Shown: one piece after another, positions 1 to 8,268 of the stretch
Layout of the letters: each line of letters opens with the position of its first letter
Position numbering within the stretch: the stretch's first letter is position 1
Assembly: GCA_007130885.1 (NCBI GenBank)
Contig: SLRQ01000072.1
Coordinates: 1-64,000, forward strand
Direction of reading: 5' to 3'
Length of the DNA: 64,000 bases
From: Deltaproteobacteria bacterium
GTDB taxonomy: Bacteria; Myxococcota; Myxococcia; SLRQ01
The notes under the pieces: model-generated
Database searches by the model: none
The model's input: the letters and a program-made list of their open reading frames with translations, nothing else
What the model was told of the DNA's origin: nothing
Position numbers and translations under genes: made by a program

Positions 1-44
1 AGGTATTGAGTTGCTGTGCTTGGTGTGCTATGCGTAGATACGCT

Positions 45-717
45 ATGCATTTGCGCGTAACCAAGCGTCGTCGCGGCGCCAAGCTCTATCGCTCGGTCCA
101 GATTGTCCAAAGCTTCAGAAGACCAGACGGCATCTCATCGACCACCTCCAGCCCCCAAACGACGTACTCGTCAGCGAAGCCGGCTAACCAGGTTCTCTGC
201 AGCCTCGGCAACCTCTCGGAACTCGAGACCCAGAATCTCAAAGCCGCCCTGGCTGCCTCGCGACGAGGGGCCATGGTCGTTCCCAAGCAGATCGCCAAAC
301 GGTTTCCATCCCGCGTTCAACGCAACCTTCGGTACCTCGACGCGGCCGTCTGTTATCGAGTTTGAAACGACTGGCGGCTCTCGCATCCTATGCCCTTCGC
401 GACATCTCACGGCTGCCCGAGGATCAGCAGGCAGCTTCTTTTGACAAGATGCTCGAGCAAGCAGCGGATCGTAAGTCGCAGCGTGTGAACTCGAAGGTGG
501 CGAAGCTGCTAGCGGTGCCCCCGCTAGAAGTACGAGCCGTCGTTTTGTTCAACCCGGAGCGGTTCATCGAGCAACGGCAAGCTGCTCGGCGAGCAAACGC
601 CCACCTACTCCACCACCGAACCCACCGCCGACCAGCAGAAGATTCTAACCGCTCTTGGGCTCCAGGAGATGACCGGCGACCACGCGGTCGTCTCCGCGCT
701 GGCTCGGTGACCCCCCG
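45..717 (+). pseudogene. Degenerate IS1634-like transposase remnant
   Basis: The first frame begins MHLRVTKRRRGAKLYRSVQI, the usual opening of IS1634-family transposases, which start with a Tyr/Arg-rich strand. It is followed by a 'VLCSLGNLSELE' segment and by 'NLRYLDAAVCYRV', both resembling conserved parts of that family. The reading frame is broken by a TGA at 363-365, where a Trp codon might be expected (RV-stop-NDWRL). A later frame (about 577-710) ends in 'PTADQQKILTALGL', like the transposase C-terminus. Most of the central catalytic region is missing, since the family is usually 450-600 aa. This looks like a dead, internally deleted insertion sequence. Terminal inverted repeats were not identified. 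Family assignment rests on pattern memory and is moderate. Confidence 0.45.
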
Positions 718-1047
718 CCAGGCTCGTGTCGTATCTACAGGTGTTGCCTAGGCGCCTGAGACCCTTCGTGTTTTTTGAGGAGGCGGTCAACATGGGGATC
801 GTGGCCCTCTCGTTCTCTGCCGCATAGGCAGCTCAGAAACCCCCGGAATTTGCCACCATTGGCCTTGCGTGAATATCCATGGCCAGTGGAGAGTCCGGCT
901 TCGGGAGCTCATTCTAGAGGACCTTGAGCGCAGCCGGCGATGCCGCCCTCGCTCTCGGTCTTGGCCGACTTACCGGCCTTGTCGAGATATCCGGTTGTGT
1001 CAGATCCGGAATTGAAATCCTAAATTGCCGGACCCATAATCCTGAGC

Positions 1048-1296
1048 ATGATCCCCAGACGTTCAGCGGGGCTGACCAAGGAGCTGAGCCGAGGCTACCC
1101 CGTGGAAATCAAGGTCAGCTCCACCGCGAAGCCGGAGCTTGCGGCAAGTCTCGTTCGCTGGCGAACGCTGGCCGAGGACAAGGCGAGGCCGGGCTACGTG
1201 GTCTACGGCGGAGGGGAACGGCGAGAGACGACGCCCGCCACCTTCTTGCCCTGGGCCGCCGTCGGAGAGGTGTTCGAGCCGCCCTCCTGGAGGTAG
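1048..1296 (+). pseudogene. Remnant of a DUF4143-type AAA ATPase C-terminus
   Basis: An 82-codon frame contains 'PVEIKVSSTAKPELAASL', then 'GYVVYGGGE' and 'FLPWAAV'. This order (EIK-S, a helix, xxYGG, LPW) matches the nuclease-like end of ATPases with an N-terminal AAA domain and a C-terminal DUF4143 domain. Those full proteins are about 380-450 aa. The AAA part with its P-loop is absent upstream, so this is probably a relic. The stretch from 718 to 1047 and from 1297 to 1527 shows no other supported gene. A short functional protein cannot be excluded. Confidence 0.4.
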
Positions 1297-1527
1297 GCGA
1301 GGGCATCCTGCTGGTGTCGATTGAGCCGGCGGGCAGCTCCAACTCCACCTGGATCCGAGACTCGGTCTATGCGATTAGAGGGTATCCGAGCCGATGGTTC
1401 CGGCGGCCCTGGGAGATTCTGCTTGATCTCTTTGCCTTGGGGGCATATCCGGCTCGAGCAAGACGAGTCCTTCATCCCCATAACCCGGCTCGAAGCGAAA
1501 GAGCCCAACCGAGACTACTTTAGACCA

Positions 1528-2448
1528 ATGAAAAAGGTACTGATTGCAACGGAGAAACCCTTCGCCCCTGCCGCCATAGATGGAATCAAGAAGGTCTTGG
1601 ACGGGGCAGGGTACGAGATGACCCTTCTGGAAAAGTACCAGGACGCCGAGGAATGGAAGAAGGCGGCCGCGGACGTGGACGCCATGATCATTCGCAGTGA
1701 CAAAGCGACGCGCGACGTCATCGAAGCAGCCAAGAACCTGAAGGTCATTGTCCGCGCCGGCGCGGGGTTCGATAACATCGACCTGCAGGCGTGCACGGGC
1801 CGAGGCATAGTAGCCATGAACACGCCCGGTCAGAACTCCAACGCCGTCGCGGAGCTGGCCTTTGGGATGATGCTCTACTCCATGAGAAACGCGTTCAACG
1901 GGACGTCCGGAAGCGAGCTTCGAGGAAGAAGCCTCGGCCTCCACGCCTACGGAAACGTGGGCCGGCACGTAGCCGCCATAGCCAAGGGGTTCGGCATGTC
2001 GCTTTGGGGCTTCGACCCCTTCATCCCCAGGGAGGAGATGGAGAAGGACGGCATAGAGGTCGCCTCCAGCGTCGAGGAGCTCTACGAGAAGAGTCAGTTC
2101 GTCTCCTTGCACATTCCCGCAAACGAGAAGACCAAGGGCACCATAGGCCATGGCCTCCTGTCTCTGATGCCGGAGGGTGGAACGCTGGTCAACACCGCCC
2201 GAAAAGAGGTGATCGACGAGGATGGTCTCCTGCGCGTCATGGAGGAGAGGCCGGACATCCGGTATCTCTCCGACGTCGCCCCCGACTGTCGCGAGCAGAT
2301 AGAGAGTCGGTTCCCCGGCAGGTACGTCTTTACCGCCAAGAAGATGGGAGCGCAGACCGCTGAAGCCAACATCAACGCCGGCATCGCCGCTGCAAGGCAG
2401 ATAGTCGGTCTCCTCGAGCACGGCGACAAGACCTTTCAGGTCAACTAG
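1528..2448 (+). CDS. serA: D-3-phosphoglycerate dehydrogenase, short type IIIK form
   Basis: A 306-aa 2-hydroxyacid dehydrogenase that would oxidise 3-phosphoglycerate to 3-phosphohydroxypyruvate with NAD+, the first step of serine synthesis. The N-terminal half has 'VRAGAGFDNID', and the Rossmann Gly motif reads 'LHAYGNVGR' near residues 138-146. Catalytic Arg lies in 'NTARKEVID' (R225). Where most PGDHs have the catalytic His before a Gly-Gly-Ser/Thr motif, this protein has 'KKMGAQTAEANINAG' (K271/K272). The known type IIIK PGDHs of Entamoeba and Bacteroides replace that His by Lys. There is no ACT or ASB regulatory domain, so serine feedback through ACT is not expected. The ATG at 1528 was chosen because homology starts with MKKVLIATEKPF; a longer frame upstream shows no conserved residues. 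Confidence 0.88.
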   Translation: MKKVLIATEKPFAPAAIDGIKKVLDGAGYEMTLLEKYQDAEEWKKAAADVDAMIIRSDKATRDVIEAAKNLKVIVRAGAGFDNIDLQACTGRGIVAMNTPGQNSNAVAELAFGMMLYSMRNAFNGTSGSELRGRSLGLHAYGNVGRHVAAIAKGFGMSLWGFDPFIPREEMEKDGIEVASSVEELYEKSQFVSLHIPANEKTKGTIGHGLLSLMPEGGTLVNTARKEVIDEDGLLRVMEERPDIRYLSDVAPDCREQIESRFPGRYVFTAKKMGAQTAEANINAGIAAARQIVGLLEHGDKTFQVN

Positions 2449-2499
2449 TGGCCTCGCCGGGCCTTGGGCCTAGTATCCCGCCTGGGCGGAGAGCACACA

Positions 2500-3654
2500 A
2501 TGACTGAACTAGAGCGCTTGTTGATGGACGCCGGGTTTCTCCACCTCACTTGGAGGAACCTGGTCATGTTCGGCATAGCCGGTGTGCTCATCTACCTTGC
2601 GGTAAAGAAGCACTACGAACCGCTCCTCCTGATCCCCATCGGGTTCGGCGCCATTCTGGCAAATCTGCCGGGGGCCATGCTCGAGGCATCGAGCAGCTTC
2701 GGCGCGGACCCGGGCGATAGGGTCCCGCTTCTCCAGCTCATATACGATGCCGGAATAAGGACGGAGCTGCTTCCGCCGCTCATTTTCCTGGGCGTCGGGG
2801 CGCTGACCGACTTCAGGCCGCTTCTTAGCCGTCCCATAACATTGCTACTCGGTGCCGCCGCCCAGGTGGGGATATTCGTCGCGGCTCTCGGTGCCTTTTT
2901 CCTGTTCGGTTTCACGGCCCAGCAGTCGGCGGCCATCGGGATAATCGGCGGGGCGGACGGCCCCACTTCGATATTTCTCACCGCCATCCTGGCCCCGGAG
3001 CTGCTTGGAGCGGTGGCCGTGGCGGCCTATGGCTACATGGCCCTCGTCCCGGTCATTCAGCCTCCGATTCTGCGTTTGCTCACAAGCCCGCGCGAGAGGG
3101 AGATAGACTCCGAGGACGAGCGGGAAGTCTCCCGAACCGCCGTCATAATGTTTCCGATCTTGATAGCCGTGGTGACGGCGCTCGCCATCCCGACCGCGGC
3201 ACCGCTCATCGGACTCCTCATGTTCGGCAACTTGCTTCGCGAGTCCACGGTCACCGATCGCTTGGGCGATACGGCCGGCGGTCCGCTCATCAACATAGTG
3301 ACCATTCTTCTCGGCCTAGTGATAGGGGCCACCATGACCGGAGAAGGTTTTCTCCAGCCGAGGACGCTCTTCATCTTCGCTCTCGGGGCCGTGGCCTTCG
3401 CTTGCAGCACGGCCGGAGGGATTCTTCTGGCCAAGCTCATGAACGTGTTCCTGCCGGAGGGCAGGAAGCTCAATCCCTGTATAGGCGCTTCGGGCGTTTC
3501 GGCGGTTCCGATGTCGGCGCGGGTGGTACAGAAGTTCGTCTCGGAGCACACCCGCGGCCGGGTCAATCCGCTGATGGCCGCCATGGGACCGAACGTGGCG
3601 GGTGTGATCGGATCCGCGGTGGCGGCTGGAGTGTTCTTGGGGCTGCTTGGATAG
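2500..3654 (+). CDS. Na+-translocating decarboxylase beta subunit (OadB/GcdB family)
   Basis: A 384-aa polytopic inner-membrane protein of the biotin-dependent decarboxylase sodium pump family (oxaloacetate, glutaconyl-CoA or methylmalonyl-CoA decarboxylase). It carries the family hallmarks: 'GGADGPTSIF' at 150-159 including the Na+-binding Asp (D153), 'GVGALTDFRPLL' near 98-109, 'GGPLINIVT', and a late 'GASGVSAVPMSARVVQ' segment. About ten hydrophobic segments are visible. Length fits the family (375-435). No carboxyltransferase, biotin-carrier or gamma subunit lies nearby, so the substrate cannot be told. It sits 70 bp upstream of the fumarase genes. Start ATG follows a GGAGAG-like site. 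Confidence 0.88.
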   Translation: MTELERLLMDAGFLHLTWRNLVMFGIAGVLIYLAVKKHYEPLLLIPIGFGAILANLPGAMLEASSSFGADPGDRVPLLQLIYDAGIRTELLPPLIFLGVGALTDFRPLLSRPITLLLGAAAQVGIFVAALGAFFLFGFTAQQSAAIGIIGGADGPTSIFLTAILAPELLGAVAVAAYGYMALVPVIQPPILRLLTSPREREIDSEDEREVSRTAVIMFPILIAVVTALAIPTAAPLIGLLMFGNLLRESTVTDRLGDTAGGPLINIVTILLGLVIGATMTGEGFLQPRTLFIFALGAVAFACSTAGGILLAKLMNVFLPEGRKLNPCIGASGVSAVPMSARVVQKFVSEHTRGRVNPLMAAMGPNVAGVIGSAVAAGVFLGLLG

Positions 3655-3724
3655 GCCTAGTCCTCACGAAAACCGTTTAGCAGAGGCCCAAAGGCCTCGA
3701 TAAGGAACACAAGGAGCAATGACG

Positions 3725-4567
3725 ATGCGAGAGGTACACGTCGACACGGTGCGCGACCACATTAGGGATATGTGCATCGACGCGAACTACAACCTTGGAG
3801 ATGATGTCGTCCAGGCCTTCGAGCAGTCCCTGAAGATCGAGGAGTCTCCCACCGGCCGAAACGTCCTCGAGCAGCTCATCGAGAATGCAAGGATCGCTCG
3901 AGAGGAGCAGGTGCCCATGTGCCAGGACACCGGCTTCGCCGTCATTTTCGTCGAGGTCGGGCAAGAAGTTCTCTTTGTCGGTGGCGATGTAAAGGATGCG
4001 ATCAACGAGGGCGTGAGGCGCGGCTACACGGAGGGCTACCTTCGAAAGTCCATCGTCAGCGATCCCGTGGAGAGAGTGAACACCAAGGACAACACGCCGG
4101 CGGTTATTCACTTCGATGTAGTTCCCGGCGACAAGGTCAAGCTGACGATCGCGCCGAAGGGGGGCGGCAGCGAGAACATGAGCACCGTGCGGATGTTGAA
4201 GCCCGCGCAGGGGAGGCAAGGAGTAATTGATTTCGTGGTCGAGCATGTCAAGACCGCCGGCCCAAACCCGTGTCCTCCCACCGTGGTGGGCGTTGGCATC
4301 GGCGGCACCTTCGAAAAGGTGGCGTGGCTTGCCAAGAAAGCGCTTCTGCGCCCACTGGGAGAGCCGAACCCCGACCCCTTCTACGCCGAGATGGAGAAGG
4401 AGATTCTGACGAAGGTGAACGACCTCGGAATCGGCCCTCAAGGCTTCGGCGGAAGGGTCACCTCTCTTGCAGTCCACATTGAAACCCATCCATGCCACAT
4501 CGCGAGTTTCCCGGCGGCGGTGAACATAAACTGCCATGCTTCGAGGCACTCCGAGCGGAACATATAG
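3725..4567 (+). CDS. Class I fumarate hydratase, alpha (N-terminal) subunit
   Basis: A 280-aa protein matching the N-terminal domain of iron-sulfur fumarases and tartrate dehydratases. The three expected [4Fe-4S] ligand cysteines are visible in 'MCQDTG' (C66), 'PNPCPPT' and 'NINCHASRH'. It would bind the cluster and, with the beta subunit, hydrate fumarate to malate. Two in-frame ATGs occur at 3719 and 3725. The AAGGAG ribosome site at 3711-3716 is only 2 nt from the first but 8 nt from the second, so 3725 is preferred. The beta gene starts 17 nt downstream, indicating co-translation. L-tartrate dehydratase is the main alternative. Confidence 0.9.
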   Translation: MREVHVDTVRDHIRDMCIDANYNLGDDVVQAFEQSLKIEESPTGRNVLEQLIENARIAREEQVPMCQDTGFAVIFVEVGQEVLFVGGDVKDAINEGVRRGYTEGYLRKSIVSDPVERVNTKDNTPAVIHFDVVPGDKVKLTIAPKGGGSENMSTVRMLKPAQGRQGVIDFVVEHVKTAGPNPCPPTVVGVGIGGTFEKVAWLAKKALLRPLGEPNPDPFYAEMEKEILTKVNDLGIGPQGFGGRVTSLAVHIETHPCHIASFPAAVNINCHASRHSERNI

Positions 4568-4584
4568 GCGAGGGACTACTAGTC

Positions 4585-5151
4585 ATGAGCGTGAAGAGAA
4601 TATCGACTCCACTGAGTGAGCAGGACGTGATGGAGCTGAAGGCCGGCGACAATGTGCTGATCACCGGCGTCGTGTACAGCGCCCGGGACGCGGCGCACAA
4701 GAAGCTCGTGGAGCTTCTAGACAAGGGCGAGGATCTGCCTGTGGATCTGCGCGGCCAGGTAATCTACTACGTCGGTCCGGCGCCGGCGAAGCCGGGTCAG
4801 GTCATCGGGTCGGCGGGTCCCACCACCAGCGGTCGCATGGATGCCTATACGCCGGCTCTACTTGCACAGGGTGCCAAGGGGCTGGTCGGCAAGGGCAGCC
4901 GCAATCAAGAGGTGAAGGACGCATTGAAAGAACATGGAGCGGTTTACTTCGCCTCGGTCGGCGGAGCCGCCGCCCTGACGGCCAAGACCATCAAGGCCTC
5001 GGAGGTGGTCGCATACGAGGAGCTTGGAGCAGAGGCGATTCGCCGAATGACCGTCGAGGACTTTCCCGTGACCGTGGTAAACGACGCCCACGGCAACGAC
5101 CTCTACGTAGAGGGCGCGAAGAAGTACGAAAGAGTGGCGGGAGAAGGGTAA
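4585..5151 (+). CDS. Class I fumarate hydratase, beta (C-terminal) subunit
   Basis: A 188-aa protein matching the C-terminal swivelling domain of class I fumarases. Recognisable parts are 'GDNVLITGVVYSARDAAHKK' near the start, 'VGPAPAKPGQVIGSAGPTTS' in the middle, and 'GKGSRN' followed by 'ASVGGAAALTAKTIK'. It pairs with the preceding alpha subunit. Enzymes of this type are oxygen-sensitive because the cluster binds substrate directly. The stop codon falls inside a hairpin shared with the converging gene. Whether the pair acts on fumarate or tartrate cannot be decided from sequence alone. Confidence 0.9.
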   Translation: MSVKRISTPLSEQDVMELKAGDNVLITGVVYSARDAAHKKLVELLDKGEDLPVDLRGQVIYYVGPAPAKPGQVIGSAGPTTSGRMDAYTPALLAQGAKGLVGKGSRNQEVKDALKEHGAVYFASVGGAAALTAKTIKASEVVAYEELGAEAIRRMTVEDFPVTVVNDAHGNDLYVEGAKKYERVAGEG

Positions 5152-5171
5152 AGGGCGCCCTCCTCCTTTAC
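5148..5171. terminator. Short hairpin holding both stop codons of convergent genes
   Basis: GTAAAGG (5148-5154) and CCTTTAC (5165-5171) form a perfect 7-bp stem with a 10-nt GC-rich loop. The TAA of the fumarase beta gene and the TAA of the converging minus-strand gene both lie within the stem arms. A classical U-tract is missing on both strands, so a terminator role is inference. Confidence 0.35.
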
Positions 5172-6259
5172 GGTCTGGGCCTTTGGAGCGAGGAGGCGAG
5201 CCTAGCGGCGATGCGCACCAGGGTTGCCGCCGCTGCTCGACGCAGCTTGCCGCGAGCTATGAAGCGTGCAAGCGGAGGCCCAACGTGGCCGTAGCAGGCC
5301 ACCAAGGCTCTGCCGATGCCGTAATGCACCAGCGTCTCGTCGCGAAAGCCGCGAAGAACCACGACCTCGGGCGCGTCAGGCCCGGTGGCCGCCGTGGCCA
5401 CGAAGCAAGGGTCGCCGTTTTGTATCACCACCTCATCGCCGCGAGTGTAGTTGCGTACCGTGCGGAGTCGGCTGGTGGAGTCATAGACGAAAAGCAGCAG
5501 ATCTCCCCTGACTATGTTCGCCGTGCCCTTGCCGTCAGCCGAAGCGGGGAACGAAATATCCACATCCATGCCATCGGCCCCGCGTACCTTGGCCCGGTGT
5601 AGAGCCAGGCCGTTGCGTCTTTCGACGTTCGCTGCTCGAACCAGTGCCGCGAAGACCAAAAACCCCTTTCGGCAAGAGCTGCAGGAAAGCCGGTGAGTGG
5701 GATGTCGGGGCATCAAGCGGTAGAAATGCTCGTTCCTACACGTGGAGTGCGGACATCGAATGCGGAAAGACAGCCAGCCGTCCGCGTCGTATCTGGATCT
5801 GCCCGTGGACCTGTCGTAAACCGTCTCCGCGGCGGTACGAATGGTCCCGGCGTTGACCGCGTGCTCGGCGGCCGGTTCTTCAAGCAGCCGTTCGGCCTCT
5901 TCGAGCTTTTCCTCGGCTTGTGCCCTGTCGCCCCGCGCGCCGAAATCCAGCGCCAGGCTTCGCGCCTCCACGGATCGACGCAAGCGGCCGATGTGCTCCT
6001 CGGCCGTCGGCTCGGCCTGGAGAGAGCGCAGAAAGCCGTAGAAGCCGGCAAGCCGGGCCATAGCGGCTGCAATGGTGGGTGCTTCCCCCTCGACAACCCG
6101 GCCATCCGCGATGACCTTGGCGGTGAGAGTGGCTTGCTGCCCGTACACCTCGAGCAATGCTCGGCGTATGGCCTCGACCGTTTCGGCACTAGCCTCTTCC
6201 TTCGGCCTTTGAAGGGCCGTTTCGGCGGCTTGCGCGAGGGCTTGGGGCAACTCCGGCAT
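5168..6259 (-). CDS. CFI-box protein with a zinc-ribbon-like motif
   Basis: A 363-aa protein of unknown role. The first 150 residues are helical and charged, like a coiled-coil. A central CPHSTC...LSCSSC pattern about 30 residues apart looks like a zinc ribbon. The C-terminus holds 'CFVATAATGPDAPEVVVLRG' followed by 'FRDETL', then 'ACYGHVGPPLARFIA', which matches the CFI-box (CFIATAAYGS / LR-FRD / YY-SPP-A). That box is known from many otherwise unrelated bacterial proteins, often near a C-terminal hydrophobic segment, and has no settled function. The downstream ATG (MPELPQ) was preferred over one 13 codons earlier, but no clear ribosome site decides it. Confidence 0.65.
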   Translation of the reverse strand: MPELPQALAQAAETALQRPKEEASAETVEAIRRALLEVYGQQATLTAKVIADGRVVEGEAPTIAAAMARLAGFYGFLRSLQAEPTAEEHIGRLRRSVEARSLALDFGARGDRAQAEEKLEEAERLLEEPAAEHAVNAGTIRTAAETVYDRSTGRSRYDADGWLSFRIRCPHSTCRNEHFYRLMPRHPTHRLSCSSCRKGFLVFAALVRAANVERRNGLALHRAKVRGADGMDVDISFPASADGKGTANIVRGDLLLFVYDSTSRLRTVRNYTRGDEVVIQNGDPCFVATAATGPDAPEVVVLRGFRDETLVHYGIGRALVACYGHVGPPLARFIARGKLRRAAAATLVRIAARLASSLQRPRP

Positions 6260-6368
6260 ATGCGGGTTACATTGGACGCCACATCGGGTCTTGGTCAAGC
6301 TTGCCGGGTAGGGATCCGACGACCTACACTGTACTCGACTTCAAGCAGTGAAGCTTGAAGCTGAACGG

Positions 6369-7832
6369 ATGAGAAAGGAACAACGAAGACAGATGGCTAG
6401 CGAAGGCAGCGATGATTTGGGTGGTCGCAGGCTCATTCTCGTCAGTAACAGAGAGCCTTACTCGCGCCGAGAATTAGCGGATGGGCAAGTGGAGTTCGAG
6501 CGAACCACCGGTGGCCTGGTTACCGCCTTGGACCCGGTAATGAGGCGATGCGGGGGCGTCTGGCTGGCTTGGGATCCAGGCGGTGACCCCGAAGAAAAAC
6601 ATCGTTTCGAGGTGCCGGACCACGGCCCGACCTTCACGTTGCGGCAAGTGCCCCTTACCGAGGAGGAGGTTCGCCGCTACTACTTCGGCTTCGCCAACGG
6701 AGCCATGTGGCCGCTGTGCCACTACTTCATAGACCGTTGCCACTTCGACGACATCGAGTGGAACGACTATGTAGCTGTAAACGAGCGATTCGCGGAAGCG
6801 GTAGCTCAAGAGGCCGGTGAAGACGATCTCATCTGGGTTCATGACTATCATTTTTGTCTGCTGCCCGAGATGATCCGTGCGCGACGTGGTGGCGGTCCGA
6901 TAGCTTTCTTCCTGCATATTCCTTTTCCGGCCGAGGAGGTCTTCCGGATCCTGCCGTGGCGCGAGAGAGTTCTCGAGGGCTTGCTTGGAGCCGACCTCGT
7001 CGGCGTTCACACCCGAAGCTACGCCATCGAGTTCCTCGGCTGCTGCGAGAGGCTTCTCGGAGCCGAGGTCGACTACCAAGACAGCGTGGTTCACTGGCAG
7101 GGGCGGCGAGTCAAGGTCGCCGCGTTCCCCATCGGGATCGAGGTCGAGGAGATCGAGCGTATCGCGGCTTCTCCGGAATCGAAGGAGAACGCAAGCCGCA
7201 TACGAGAGAGCCTCGCCACCGAGAAGGTGGTGATAGGCGTCGACAGGCTTGATTACAGCAAGGGCATTCCCGAGCGCCTGGCCGCTTTCGATCGGCTCCT
7301 CGAGACTCATCCTGAGTATCGGGGTCGGATCACCTTCGTTCAGATAGCCGTGCCCAGCCGCACCGATGTAGAGGAGTACCAGCAACTGAAGCGCACCATC
7401 GACGAGCTGGTCGGCCGCATAAACGGCAGGTACGGTGACGCCGGCTGGCAACCTGTACATTATCTGTACCGGGCTCTTGGGCGGCGGGATCTCGTTGCTC
7501 ATTTCTTGGCCGCGGACGTCGCGATGGTGACTCCCCTTCGAGACGGCATGAACCTCGTGGCCAAGGAGTACTGCGCGGCGCGGATCGACGAGGACGGCGT
7601 GCTGCTGCTCTCGGAGTTCACGGGTGCCGCCGAGGGCCTGGGAGATGGAGCGGTGCTCGTAAACCCGTTTTCAGTGGATGGTACCGCCAGGGCTCTGAAG
7701 AGGGCGCTCGAGCTGCCCTCCGAGGAGCGGTCCGAGGGCATGCGGCGAATGCGAAGGCATGTGAGCGAAACACACATCGACGCTTGGCTCGGTGAGATAT
7801 TGGTCGCGGCTACCAAGGTTCCGTCTTCGTAG
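6369..7832 (+). CDS. otsA: Trehalose-6-phosphate synthase
   Basis: A GT20 glycosyltransferase of about 487 aa that would join UDP-glucose and glucose-6-phosphate to trehalose-6-phosphate in the cytoplasm. Visible family motifs are 'LVSNREPY', 'TTGGLVTALDPV', 'VHDYHFCLLPEMIR', 'FFLHIPFPAEE', 'GVDRLDYSKGIPERL' and 'TPLRDGMNLVAKEY', all in the expected order. No trehalose-6-phosphate phosphatase is fused or adjacent. Glucosylglycerol-phosphate synthase is a close relative and remains possible. The start is uncertain: GTG 6348, ATG 6369 and ATG 6393 are in frame, with AAAGGA at 6373-6378 rather far from the last. Confidence 0.88.
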   Translation: MRKEQRRQMASEGSDDLGGRRLILVSNREPYSRRELADGQVEFERTTGGLVTALDPVMRRCGGVWLAWDPGGDPEEKHRFEVPDHGPTFTLRQVPLTEEEVRRYYFGFANGAMWPLCHYFIDRCHFDDIEWNDYVAVNERFAEAVAQEAGEDDLIWVHDYHFCLLPEMIRARRGGGPIAFFLHIPFPAEEVFRILPWRERVLEGLLGADLVGVHTRSYAIEFLGCCERLLGAEVDYQDSVVHWQGRRVKVAAFPIGIEVEEIERIAASPESKENASRIRESLATEKVVIGVDRLDYSKGIPERLAAFDRLLETHPEYRGRITFVQIAVPSRTDVEEYQQLKRTIDELVGRINGRYGDAGWQPVHYLYRALGRRDLVAHFLAADVAMVTPLRDGMNLVAKEYCAARIDEDGVLLLSEFTGAAEGLGDGAVLVNPFSVDGTARALKRALELPSEERSEGMRRMRRHVSETHIDAWLGEILVAATKVPSS

Positions 7833-7906
7833 CCTATCGGCGGCGGAACGCTTCTCTTTGTTCAGGATCATCGAACGAAAGGCCCGAGTCGTGTAGACTG
7901 CCTCGC

Positions 7907-8260
7907 GTGAAAGAAAAGCAACACCGTAACGTGAGGCATGTTCAGCCGGTTGGACCTAGAGTGCTGGTGCGGGTTCTGCCCGAGGACACCAGGTCCGATA
8001 GCGGTCTATATCTGCCGCCCGGTTCCAAGGAGCGCACGCAGGAGGCTCTTTACGGAGAGGTAGTGGAGGTCGCCAGGGCCGAGTCGCAAGACCCCGGTGA
8101 GGGTCTGGGCGTGAACGTGTCGGGTATTCCCCACGGCTCCCGCGTTCTCTTCGCCAAGGCGGCCGGGACGAAGGTTCCCTGGAACGAGGAGCTTCGAATT
8201 CTCGAGACAAAGGATATCTTGGCTTTGGTCGACGAAATCTCCGCCGACGCCCTACTCTGA
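7907..8260 (+). CDS. groES: Co-chaperonin GroES (Cpn10)
   Basis: A 117-aa protein with the Cpn10 fold signature: 'PVGPRVLVRVLPED' at the start, a mobile-loop region around 'SDSGLYLPPGSKER', 'LYGEVVEVA' and the roof segment, then 'GSRVLFAKAAGTKVPWNEEL' and 'ILALVDE' at the end. It is longer than typical GroES (about 97 aa) because of an N-terminal extension and an insert before 'GIPHGSRV'. No groEL is nearby, so it may be a second, dispersed copy or a divergent paralogue. It is 8 nt upstream of the transporter gene and probably co-transcribed with it. Start is GTG. Confidence 0.82.
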   Translation: MKEKQHRNVRHVQPVGPRVLVRVLPEDTRSDSGLYLPPGSKERTQEALYGEVVEVARAESQDPGEGLGVNVSGIPHGSRVLFAKAAGTKVPWNEELRILETKDILALVDEISADALL

Positions 8261-8268
8261 CCGAACAC

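Noticed and set aside
924..1523. 199-codon frame upstream of serA
   Set aside because: Composition is random-like and it overlaps the DUF4143-type remnant in a different frame.
1375..2421. 348-codon minus-strand frame over serA
   Set aside because: Shadow of the high-GC serA gene, with no family motif.
3677..4549. 290-codon minus-strand frame over the fumarase alpha gene
   Set aside because: The plus-strand product has all fumarase ligand Cys. The reverse frame has no recognisable protein.
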